This document shows, piece after piece, positions 51,801 through 62,130 of a stretch of DNA of 64,000 bases. This stretch comes from Ipomoea triloba (Eukaryota > Streptophyta > Magnoliopsida > Solanales > Convolvulaceae), in NCBI RefSeq assembly GCF_003576645.1, contig NC_044917.1, positions 2,417,923-2,481,922 on the forward strand, written 5' to 3'. The notes under the pieces were generated by a model that saw only the letters and a program-made list of their open reading frames with translations, ran no database searches and had not been told where the DNA came from. Numbering within the stretch: the first letter of the stretch is position 1; each line of letters begins with the position of its first letter. The position numbers and the translations under genes are program-made.

Positions 51801-54800
51801 ATAAACTTTAATTGGTCATTTTTGTATTATCTTTGCAGTTATCTACACGATTGAATTTCAAAAAAGAGGTCTCCCTCACGCGCATATCTTGCTATTTGCC
51901 AAAAGAATGAATAGGCCAAATTCTGCGAACGAAATTGACGCATTGATCTCAGCTGAAATACCAGACCCAGATGTTGATGCAGAATACCATCATGCAGTCA
52001 GTGAATTCATGTTGCACGGACCCTGTGGAGAACTTCGGAAGAATTCGCCCTGCATGGTAGATGGTAAATGTTCAAAGTATTTTCCAAAAAAACATGTTAC
52101 TCATACGATTTTGGATAAAGATGGTTACCCGATTTACAGAAGGCGTGACAATGGGCGCACAATCAATAAGAATGGAATTAAACTTGATAATCGTTACGTC
52201 GTCGCGCATAATAGACATCTGCTCCTAAAATATCGCGCACATATTAACGTTGAATGGTGCAACCAGTCTAGGTCTATTAAATATTTATTCAAATATGTGA
52301 ACAAAGGAAATGATAGGGTCACAGCAGAATTCATGAGTAGTTCAGCGAATGCTCTCAATGGTGATGTGGTCGATGAGATTAACATGTACTACGATTGTCG
52401 CTATATATCAGCATGTGAAGCCACGTGGCGGCTATTTGGATACTGGATACATTATCGAATCCCACCTGTAGAGAGGTTAAATTTCCACTTAGAGCACCAG
52501 CAGAATGTTGTATATGGTGAAGATCAGCCCTTGGATCAGATTGTGGAGAACCAAACAGTTAAGCAGAGTCAGTTCAAAGCTTGGTTTGAGGCGAACAAAA
52601 AATACGAAGAGGCCCGTTCACTCACTTATGCTGAGTTCCCCAGCAAGTTTGTTTGGAAGCAAGATCTGCGTGAATGGCAGCCAAGGAAAAGAGGTTACTC
52701 CATAGGACGATTGTTTTATGTTCCGCCAGGGTGTGGAGAATTATACTACCTTAGGTGCCTTTTAAATTTGGTACGAGGACCTTCTAGCCATGAGGATATT
52801 CGCACTGTTGCAGGGGTCATTCATAATTCGTTTAGGGATGCGTGTTATGAATATGGATTATTAGATGATGACAAGGAGTATATTGACGGCATTACTGATT
52901 CGAGTTACTGGGCATCCGCGTATGCTTTGCGAAGGTTATTTGCTACGCTTCTCACTTCAAGTTCAATCAGTAGGCCAGAAGTAGTTTGGAATGCCGTTTG
53001 GGAATTTCTTGCCGAGGATGCACAGGTTCAGCGTCGACGTGTCATGCAGAATTCAGGTATATTGAGCTACAATCTATAAATTCAACTTTGTTATTTGATT
53101 TTCATTATTTATAAATAAACTAATTTGTTGTTTTTTGGTTTCTTTTTTTTTTTTTGGGGTTTTTTAGAGTTGATGTTATCGGATTTAGATAAAAAACAGT
53201 TCGCTTTGGTGGAATTGGAGAAGTTACTATCTTTGTGGGGGAAAAGCCTAAAGGACTTTCCAGAAATGCCAATTCCAGACGAAAGTAGCATGTGTTTGAG
53301 TGAAAACATGTTGATAGCTGAAGAGTTGGCATATGACAAGGAATCGTTGAAGACAGAGCATGAAACATTGGTAACACAATTGACTGATGAGCAAAAGAAT
53401 GTTTATGAATCTGTCATGAATGATATTGATTCCAATGGAGGTGGATTGTTCTTTGTGTATGGTTACGGAGGAACAGGCAAGACGTTTCTGTGGAGAACGT
53501 TATCGTCAAAGATAAGGAGTCGCGGTGATATTGTTCTGAATGTTGCTTCCAGTGGAATAGCATCTTTGCTCTTACCGGGAGGTAGGACGGCGCATTCTAG
53601 ATTTGTAATACCGCTCTCTTTGAACGAAGATTCCACGTGCAACATATCGCAAGGTAGTGACATTGCCGGGCTTATAATAAGGAGCAAATTGATAATATGG
53701 GATGAAGCACCGATGATGCACAAATATTGTTTTGAGGCTTTGGACAAAACCATGAGGGATCTATTGTATTGTTTTGAGGCTTTGGACAAAACCATGAGGG
53801 ATCTATTGAGGTTCACTATACCGGGTAGTGCTACCATGAGGGATCTATTGAGGTTCACTATACCGGGTAGTGCTGAAAAGACTTTTGGTGGAAAGACAGT
53901 AGTTTTGGGTGGTGATTTTAGACAGATCCTACGAAAGACAGTAGTTTTGGGTGGTGATTTTAGACAGATCCTACATGTTATTCCGAAAGCAACGAGACCA
54001 GTAATTGTCGGAGCAACTATTAATTCTTCGTATCTTTGGACAAATTGCAAGGTATTAAGGCTCACCAAGAACTTGAGATTACGGACCTTAGCTTCAGAGG
54101 AAGATAGACATATGGTTGATTGGTTTTCAAAATGGATTGCAGACATCGGAGATGGGATTGCTGGGGTTGTAAACGGCGGTTTATCTGAGATCGATATTAC
54201 ACCACAATTTTTGTTGAAGTGTGGACACGATTCCATAGCAACTATAGTGGAGAGCACCTTCCCAAGCTCGAGATATGGCACGCTTGATGAGTCACAGCTA
54301 GAAGGCCGAGCGATCCTCTCACCGACTTTAGATGTCGTTGATCAAATTAATCAGTACATGTGCGAGATGAATACTGCAGAAGGACGGACATATTTGAGTT
54401 GTGACTCTTTGTGTAAGGCAGAATCAGGCGGTGAAAATCTATCAGAAGTACACACTCTTGAATTCTTAAATAGTTTGAGATTGTCGGGTCTTCCTAATCA
54501 TTCATTGACATTAAAGGTCGGTGCACCTGTTATGTTATTGCGGAACATAGACTACTCTCTTGGTCTTTGTAATGGGACGCGGCTCATCGTCACAAGATTG
54601 ACAGATCACATTGTGGAAGCAAGAGTAGTTAATGGGACACATAAAGGAACCAAAGTTCTAATCCCTCGAATGTCTCTCACTCCTTCTGATACGAGATTAC
54701 CCTTCAAGTTCCAGCGTAAACAATTCCCCTTGATGCTTGCATATGCCATGACTATCAACAAAAGTCAAGGCCAAACACTAACACATGTTGGGTTATTGCT

Positions 54801-54966
54801 TAAAAAACCAGTCTTTAATCACGGACAATTGTGCGTGGCTTTTTCCCGAGTCACTCATCCTGATGGCCTGAAGATGATAGCTCTAGACGAGGATGGAAAG
54901 ATTGTGTTGCTACTACCAATGTCGTCTATAAAGAGGTTTTCAATAATGTGTAAATGTAATAGATGA
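45844..54966 (+). CDS. Helitron Rep-helicase (split across many exons; middle part duplicated)
   Basis: A phase-consistent series is: mini-exons 45844-45912, 46002-46076, 46172-46213, 46366-46440, 46577-46684; then, using the downstream copy, 50100-50237, 50331-50772, 50818-51749, 51839-53056 and 53168-54966. The zinc-finger-like CNYCGALFWWQE...CC.EGKIQLP region opens exon 50331. The Rep HUH motif (LPHAHILL, His codons at 51877-51885) and the Y-motif SIKYLFKYVNKG (about 52273-52308) are intact. The helicase has Walker A GYGGTGKT (53461-53484), IIWDEAPMMH and the C-terminal AMTINKSQGQT and FSRVTH. Three 14-codon repeats interrupt the helicase between 53725 and 53974 without shifting frame. With those excluded the protein looks potentially functional. 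Confidence 0.85.
46982..47132. repeat. Near-perfect 50-bp inverted repeat (hairpin) in a Helitron intron
   Basis: The left arm 46982-47031 begins 'ggaaaagggtcaaataagcc'. The right arm 47083-47132 is its complement with one mismatch, and the loop is 51 bases. It lies between Helitron mini-exons 5 and 6, outside the coding sequence. It resembles a tiny MITE. Confidence 0.9.
47223..49783 (+). repeat. Upstream copy of the 2,561-bp duplicated Helitron block
   Basis: This block reappears at 49785-52345, offset 2,562 bases, with no difference where I compared it and with identical open frames. It ends at 'gagtagttcag', directly against a lone N. In this copy the Rep exon is cut off after the YLFKYVNKG motif. 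It most likely reflects one genomic copy assembled twice. Confidence 0.95.
49784..49784. other. Single-N contig join between the duplicated blocks
   Basis: The N separates the end of block 1 from the start of block 2 ('acctaatattatttacc'). A one-base gap placeholder at an exact repeat boundary is typical of two contigs joined without merging their overlap. Confidence 0.95.
49785..52345 (+). repeat. Downstream copy of the 2,561-bp duplicated Helitron block
   Basis: Same sequence as 47223-49783, but here the reading frame continues past 52345 into the rest of the Rep domain, so this is the copy connected to the downstream gene. Confidence 0.95.
53725..53974 (+). repeat. Three 42-bp tandem duplications in the helicase exon
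   Basis: The units are 53725-53766 = 53767-53808, 53791-53832 = 53833-53874 and 53891-53932 = 53933-53974, each exactly 42 bases and copied without change. They fall in the conserved stretch after the DEAPMMH motif (KYCFEALDKTMRDLL and VVLGGDFRQIL are each read twice). Equal lengths and overlapping placement suggest unmerged contig overlaps rather than biology. Confidence 0.95.
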
Positions 54967-55138
54967 TATTATGTTTTCTTTGTTTTTCTTTTTATTCAAA
55001 ATGACAAAATTGCTATATTCTAGAAAACATAATCGATCCAATCCATTTCATCAATTGCACTATATAATATTCGTTGTTATAATTTACATAATTGTATATC
55101 GATCCAAATATTCTTAACATATTATAACAAATTCATTT

Positions 55139-55165
55139 CGTGCAACGCACGGGTGAAAATACTAG
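55139..55165 (+). other. Helitron 3' terminus: hairpin and CTAG
   Basis: Stem CGTGC/GCACG with loop AAC, then 'ggtgaaaata' and CTAG. This is the standard Helitron 3' end, the transposition terminator signal, and it fixes the right boundary. Confidence 0.92.
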
Positions 55166-55220
55166 TTATATCTAAAAAAAGAATTAAAAAGTGAACTTTA
55201 TTGCATGTATTGTATAATAT
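55166..55220. repeat. Right copy of the Helitron-flanking repeat
   Basis: It starts at the first base after the Helitron CTAG end and matches 45265-45317 apart from a two-A insertion. A 'gttggattggtga.caaac' motif follows at about 55228 and also occurs at about 44959 on the left. Confidence 0.85.
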
Positions 55221-55830
55221 TGATTATGACGTTGGATTGGTGATCAAACCGTCGATATTGAATAAATAATACCACAACAAATAATAATCTATTTTGTTTT
55301 ATCCATGAAATAATTGAGCAATTATGTGATATGTCTTCTCTAATTTGACCGTTGGTCGTTTCTAATACATACTATACGCACTTCTATATATTTAAATAGT
55401 TTTTTTTTGGATAAAAATGTTAGGTATAAATTTGATAGTTAAAACAAGATTTAATTTGAGTTTGATTCTTGTTAGCACTTTTTCCGTTACGTAGGATTTT
55501 TCTAGTATGATTTACTTTTTTTGTATGTAATTTGTAGGTTATTACACAAAAACAGAGTTTGAATAAGGGATTTATGCTATCATTTGCTTGAAACTATTAG
55601 AGGGATTTTGAGACAAGAATGGACATGTCCTATTAAACACATACAAATTAAAAGGGAATCAAATTTTTACCGAGACGGGATGGTAACACAACATGATCAT
55701 TCTTGCCTAATTTTACAAATTTTAAAGACTCCTAGAGAGTTTTTGATCAGATTCTTTTTTTATGATTTTGTGGGCATTTCTATGCCCAGAATTGTGTAGT
55801 CATCTGATCTTGTTTTTATCTTCTCTTATA

Positions 55831-55874
<44 letters not shown>

Positions 55875-56176
55875 NNNNNNNNNNNNNNNNNNNNNNNNNN
55901 NNNNNNNNNNNNNNNNNNNNNNNNNNNNNNNNNNNNNNNNNNNNNNNNNNNNNNNNNNNNNNNNNNNNNNNNNNNNNNNNNNNNNNNNNNNNNNNNNNNN
56001 NNNNNNNNNNNNNNNNNNNNNNNNNNNNNNNNNNNNNNNNNNNNNNNNNNNNNNNNNNNNNNNNNNNNNNNNNNNNNNNNNNNNNNNNNNNNNNNNNNNN
56101 NNNNNNNNNNNNNNNNNNNNNNNNNNNNNNNNNNNNNNNNNNNNNNNNNNNNNNNNNNNNNNNNNNNNNNNNNNNN

Positions 56177-56220
<44 letters not shown>

Positions 56221-59200
56221 CTTATACAAAATATCCAAAACATTTGTTTGATCTATAAATTTAGAAACACTTTGTAATTAATAGAAACGGATCTCTTGAT
56301 CTTTACATTAAAGAATTCAAGTTTTACTAACTCGACAAAATTTTTATTGGCCCACAATTTGCTTTGTGAGATGATTTTATATCAAAAGGGGTGGTAGCAA
56401 CTTTTAACTACTTTGATGTAAGTGTATATATTTTTGTTAAGAAAAATATGTAAGCACCGAAAGGTGGGCAGCCTTGTGAGAGCATAAGTGAGAATGACAG
56501 AAAATGTGTAGTAATGGCAGCTACACCAATAGACCAACACTTGAATTATTCTAATTGCCACAAAATGTGGCTTTTATATACATATATGGATATAGTCATG
56601 GTCATTATCAAAGCATTAGGTGAAACTTATTGGATCCCTCTATCTATAGGGTGTTTGAATGGACAAGAATGGGTGTCATTTTTCTTGGCTAACTTATTAT
56701 CATGAGAGACTAAGCTTTCATTTGTAGGGTGTAGGGATGAAGAAAAGAGGGACACTGCCTCGAAATGTGTGGTCGAGTGGGTGAAACATGATTTTTGTAT
56801 TAAAAAGTTATTAGTTCAATTTTTGTTCATACTTTCTCGGTCGAACCTGTCACACATGATTCTCTTAGTATAGTTTGCAGCTATTACATAAGAGTATGAT
56901 TTGTTTAAAGTACATCATCAGATAATAATTGTGGATTTTCATCGTCACTCAAAAAAGAAAGGAGGGATATTTTGGTGGGCACAAAGATTAACATTATTGG
57001 GGTTTTGAGAGAGGGCAAATGGGCAATAATGATTAATGAAGAACTCGTGCTAACAAAAGATATCATGTTTGCCCTCTTGTGGTAATCCATTATTATTAAG
57101 TGGCCAACTAGCACTCTTCATCTATGTTCTATAAGTAATTAATGTTTTTAAATACTAAAAGTGTGTTTTTTTGAGCACTAAAAGTGTGGCTTTATTATGA
57201 CTTAAATATAGATATTTTATTACAATAATTTTTTTAATAAAATTTTATAATTATTGGCAAGTTATTTATTAGTTGAAAACATTTAAAACGTGAAAATAAA
57301 AAGTAAACATGTCAAATGAGTCTCAATCTCATTTTCCTACTTTTCATTAAATATCTCAATAAAGTACCAACTATGGTCATCTACAATTATCTCTTGCTAA
57401 ATAAAGTTTTCTTCTCCTCCACATCATCACTATTTTTTTTTTTGGTGAGAACATATCATCACTATATATAAACAACAAAAACAAATAAACAAGTAACATA
57501 AAAGCAATTACGTCTAGCAAAAAGCTTAGCACCATTTTTACATTAATAGGATGCGGTAACTTAGTTGTTTTCTCCTTTCTTTCCTTAAGTAGAAAAGTAT
57601 TCTTCCCAAGTTTTACACATTTGAAGATGCCCTAATCCCCCTATTCATCCTTATACATCTATGGGAGAAAAAAAAATTAATAAATGTATTTTATCAATAT
57701 AAATCATGTGCTGTCAATATTTTATTAAGATCAAAAGTTAAGTACAATTTCATTACTTTTAGATTAGTTAATTTTTTAATGAAATGATTGTTTATATGAC
57801 ATGAAATATTATAAGTGGATGAGATCAAAGTAATTGTAAAGAGAAATTTTACCAACAACTTTCAACCAATGTCAAATAGCTCCCAAGCAATATACATACA
57901 TACAAGGATAGATACCACTGAAATGGAATGAGAAAATGTACTGTGACAACACTAATGTCACTAATTAGTTGATCCATTACCAATTGCTTTTGGACAAACC
58001 CCATAAAAGGAGGGGATGGAGAAATGAAAACAGGAAAACCAGAACCACTAGACTATTAAGGTTTGCCTATCATAAGGGGTTTTTCTCCCCATTTTAGTCC
58101 CCATTCCACAATCATTTTTTGAGGACTATATGTCAAGAAAACACACAATTATATTTCCCTATATCAAATTAAAGGGTTTTATTTACTTTGACTTTTTCAA
58201 AGTGGTATGTCCACCAAATGCCAATCCCTCTGATCTGGTAGGCAAAGAATCCCACCAAGATCATCCTACCCATCCTTTTTACAGTTGAGTGTCTTTTTCA
58301 ATGGCCACCACTCTCTCTCACTCTTGCAAAAGTTAAAGCTGCATTTTTACCACTCTTCATTCTTAGCTTCAATTCTTCAGTCACAAATTTCTCACCTGCA
58401 CTGCAAATCTGCAATATAAGTTCACAAACAAATCATCTTTAATTTACCCATCATAATAAGCATTTCTTGTTACGCAAAAATAAGTAATTCGTTAGAGTGT
58501 ATTTTGATGGTAAGCTATATATATTCTCCTTTCGATATAAGTTTAGATTCCTACCCCATCTTCCCAGTCCCCGTCAAATGCACCAAATATGTGCATGCAG
58601 TCTTTTTCAACAAGACAGCACTTTCGAGTTTTGACCACTTCTCTGCTATTAGTAACATTAAACAAGCCTGACATATAATTTCTAAAGCACTTGCTGTCTT
58701 CCCAAATAAGTTTGTCTAGAACCTAAACACCAATACAATCATGGCTGCCAACAAACTTCAATTATATACTCCACAAAGGCAAAACCTGGATAGAGGGAAG
58801 ACGAAGATGCATTCATGTTTTTACTATTAACATCAAAAGTCAAAACCGACATTTCTTCTAGCAGTTATGATATACAATAAATGCTGTGGTCTCAGCATGT
58901 TAGAATGACATAATCATGAGAGTTTTATGGCAAAGCTTTCAAGTGACTGGCTCCTGCTAAGCTACCTCGCCTAGATCTAGCATTTAAGGAAACGACGACA
59001 CATTAAAGATAGCTTAAAACACAACCAAATATTAAGAGCTTCAATATGCACCTCTGAAATCTATCTACGATCATGGTCTAGAAGAAAAGTCGATGAATGT
59101 ACAGGAAGAAACTTTCAACTTTGCCTAGTAGTCAACCACAACATGATTCATCAAATACAGAAAAGCCCTTTTCTTTAATTCTTTCCGGACTATGTACTGT

Positions 59201-59776
59201 CTTTATGAACCCACAAAGGGTTGCCATTTGCCAAGCTCTGAATCTCAAATAGTCAAATGGTCACAAGGCACAAGGTCCCCCCTGGCCCCTGCCCCCCTAA
59301 AGGTACAAGCTTTCCTAGGGTCCATATCTGCAAAATCACTAAATGGCCTTGTGAAGATTGGTGTCGGTGAGCTACCAAATAAAAGCTAGACTTTCCCTAG
59401 CATCATCACCTGTTTTTTGGCCTGAGTTTCTCTCCATACCTATTGCAATCACCATGGGACATTTGTTCTCAAGAAACAGGAAGAAAATGACAAGAATGAC
59501 CCACGGGTACACAGAGATTGAACAGCAACAATATCTTGTGATTCACAAATCCTAAAGTATTACCAAGAGAATATTTTTTTTATGGTTATATCATTATGCT
59601 CCAATTATTTGCAAAAGGGGGCCTAGTTGGTGTCAGTATGATTAGGTGAGCGATCGAAAAACAAAAATGCCAAAGTACTAGAAAAAGAGGATAATAATAT
59701 TAATTTAGCGGATCTGCAGACACAAAAATAATGAGCAGAGAAAATCTTACCCACTTTTTCTTAATTATTTTGAATA
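55221..59776. other. Intergenic region between the Helitron and the patatin-like gene
   Basis: About 4.5 kb of AT-rich sequence with the assembly gap at 55834-56217. Two possible diverged SINE-like remnants (about 55435-55545 and 56765-56890) share 'tagt.cga..tttgttca'-like and 'ctagtatga/cttagtata' blocks. No coding region or RNA gene is supported. The right end (about 59150-59776) is the 3' side of the patatin-like gene. Confidence 0.4.
55834..56217. other. Assembly gap of 302 N flanked on each side by exactly 41 A
   Basis: A-runs occupy 55834-55874 and 56177-56217, with N in between. Equal 41-base homopolymer ends point to contigs ending at an all-A k-mer in a de Bruijn graph. The real length of the A tract and gap is unknown. 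Confidence 0.95.
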
Positions 59777-62130
59777 CTATTTGGGAGCTATTGGAGTAGC
59801 TTTCTTGATTGTGACAATGGGGGCAATTCTCTTAGTCCTCCTTTGATGCTCCTGCACAAGTTCTCCAGCAAACCAGTCAAGTTTCTGGGAATTGCTTTGC
59901 TCTCCAATCCTCTTCCCCCCAAAAAGCACGGATTCCACGTTTTTCTGTGACAGCATTTCATCTGCAACCCCAACAAGCATCCTCATATTGCTAGGACTCG
60001 GGTCAGTGTCAACACTCACCCCGCAACCAAAGCTCGATCCATTAGCCTGAGAAATTCAAAAACCGCGGGGTTCAGATTATTATGCATTACCTTCTAACTA
60101 GCTATTAGGAAATCCAAATTTCATGCATGTCACAGCCAGAGAAAGGGTAAATTGACTAAATTCCATAAATTCTGTCTGTTCCTAATACTGCAGAGGCTAG
60201 AGCAGAATAAAGTGGCACTGGGAACAGAGTAAATGATACATAGGGATGATGAGAGGAATGAATGTAGTACTCCAAATTGTACTGCAATGTACACTTAATT
60301 GGTGACAAAAGCCAACCAGGATAAAATGCAGCAGACTAGTGGTATAGCCTGCTGTTTATATACACAGGTCCACAATAAATACTCTGTTGCCCTGCCTATT
60401 TATTTACTTCACCATCCTCAAAATGCTAATCTCCAGCCTGTTGTACAGTGAGGAGCTGGTTACCATTCACTCTTCTGGAACAGTAATAAGCCTAAAGTTG
60501 TCGTCTTTTATACATGAAGTGATGACCCAGAAACTATAATCTTTTTTACAGTCATTTTCCATTATACAGAACTGTTAACTTAACTGCATTGATTGATTAG
60601 CTAAAAGAAAGAAATTAAGAATTTCCCTATTATGACATGGCTTGAGGATCAAGAATTTTTAGTGGTTTTAGCTGTAAACTGGGAAAGAACAGAGGGCCTA
60701 TCAATAAATGTTCAAATTAACCCGCAACTCTATCAAGTTGGTCGGACTATTAGTTCAGTGACTGTAACCATAAAGTTACAAGTTTGACTCTCAGCGAGAG
60801 CCACTTTATTTGAGCCCGTCAACTAGCAACCTAAACTAGTTTACTGATTAGGTCACAAGACACTTTATTCTATCAACCTAGACTGGTTTACTGATTAGGT
60901 CTGCGGACGGAATTTACCTGTATAAATACTCGGGGGTAATGACTATGAGTTTCCTAATCATCGAAATTGACAACATATTTTTGCCATGCATTTCCCAGGC
61001 TGTCTGGTGTGGACTCGTGGGGTGGAGGGGGGGGGGTTACGTACCTGAATGCGCACGTAATTGGTGCTCCGGGACTGGCCAAAAGCCATGGCCACGGCGT
61101 GGTCCACTAGATCGGCAGAGGCGTCGCCGGAGATGCGGGCCATGGGGCGAGCCCAGTTCTTGGCCTTCCAATCCTTGACTTGCTCGTATGGGAAACTGCC
61201 TTCTAGAAGCTGTTGACCGGTTCCTAGTGAAAGTACCAAAATGTCCTCCACGCCTCTAACCAACGGGAACTCCTGTTTGTTGTGGAGAACGTGGGTAATA
61301 GCCGCCGCCGTCGGGTTGCTCATGGCTAAGCCGCCGTCCACGGCCACGCAACGCGTGGAGCCGTCGACGGAGCTCATGCAAACCGGCTCGAACACTCCCG
61401 GCTCCGCTGACGTGGCTCTGCATACCTCCCAGAGCCGAAAGTCGAAGCTGTCCGACTCCAGCGCGTCGGCTCGGGAGAATAGAAACGGCGCCGTACTTGA
61501 AAGGTCGTAGCATGGAATCAAAACCGGTTTTAGTGTATCCTTAAGTGTTAAGCTCCGGCCGGTTTTCTCGTCCGTAAATGCCTCCTTCATCGCCTTCTCT
61601 ATCCCGGCGGCGGCGGAAACGGCCCCACCTCCGGCGAAAAATCGCCGGAAAATCCCAGCACCGCCGGAATTCTTGGAAAACAGTCTTTTCCCATTCTCAG
61701 CTAAAAACTTCCACGTCCCGTCCGCGTTAAAGATTGGATTTTTCTCATCCTTCGTCCCAAACAACATCGCCGTGAAAATTCCCCCGACGCCGGAGCCGGC
61801 GGCGACGTCGAAAAAATCACAAATTCGGGCCTCCGGGTTCCCGGATTTCGCCTTCAACGCCTGCTCCAAATACGACAGCGCTTTCCCACACAGGATTCCC
61901 CGCATTCCGCCGCCGTCAATGGACAACACACAAATTTTCCCTCTCGGGTTCTTAGCCCCCGGCGCCGGCGACGTCGAAACCACTTCATTATTCTTGCACG
62001 GCTCAACAGCCGGCGTTATGCTCTTGGGAATCCAAAGCTTCTGATCATCATACCCAAACAGAAACTTGCTCTCCAGGATGGAAAATATCTCGTAGCTCAA
62101 CTTATCCGTTTCCACACTCGGCTCCTGCAT
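59777..62130 (-). CDS. Group III patatin-like phospholipase (pPLAIII type, non-serine motif)
   Basis: Two exons on the minus strand (62130-61045 and 60046-59777) join in phase to about 451 residues. The N-terminal SVETDKLSYEIFSILESKFLFGYDDQKLWIPK is typical of plant group III patatin-related proteins. The patatin domain has the anion hole DGGGMRG (72-78). Where the nucleophile elbow GxSxG should be it reads GSGVG (112-116), so the usual serine is replaced by glycine. The catalytic Asp motif DGG is at 265-267. Members of this group hydrolyse phospho- and galactolipid acyl groups weakly and influence cell elongation and cellulose content. The only in-frame ATG after an upstream TAA is at 62130, which fixes the start. 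The single 998-bp intron carries a SINE-like insertion. Confidence 0.93.
60720..60935 (+). mobile_element. SINE-like copy inside the patatin-like gene intron
   Basis: It reads 'gtcggactattagttcagtg', then 'aaagttacaagtttgactct' (B-box-like), 'tttgagcccgtcaactagca' and 'taggtcacaagacac'. A second, partial repeat of 'ctggtttactgattaggtc' follows. Motif order is the same as in the copies at 24.8 and 38.4 kb. Its orientation is opposite to the host gene. Confidence 0.55.

Larger units (their letters stand above)
45318..55165 (+). mobile_element. Autonomous-type Helitron (rolling-circle transposon), with assembly damage
   Basis: The element carries Helitron Rep and PIF1-type helicase exons. It ends at 55165 with the canonical 3' terminus: a short hairpin CGTGC-AAC-GCACG (55139-55151), 10 bases, then CTAG (55162-55165), followed by T, the expected host base. 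The 5' TC end was not identified, so the left limit is only a bound (between 45317 and the first exon at 45844). The span includes single-N joins at 45760 and 49784 and a 2,561-bp repeated block. Without the duplicate copy the element would be about 7 kb. Helitrons move by peel-and-paste using the HUH endonuclease and helicase encoded here. Confidence 0.9.

Noticed and set aside
53725..53974. Biological in-frame triplication of a helicase motif
   Set aside because: All three duplications are exactly 42 bp, identical and overlapping, and match the 41-base signature at the nearby gap, so an assembly artefact is the simpler explanation.
53463..54281. A 272-residue minus-strand ORF
   Set aside because: It is the antisense shadow of the Helitron helicase exon and has no independent features.
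55762..56277. Long lysine/phenylalanine open frames across the N gap
   Set aside because: They are translations of poly-A/T and N and do not encode a protein.
61241..62044. Plus-strand ORFs within the patatin-like exon
   Set aside because: They are antisense shadows in a GC-rich coding exon; the minus-strand frame carries clear patatin motifs.
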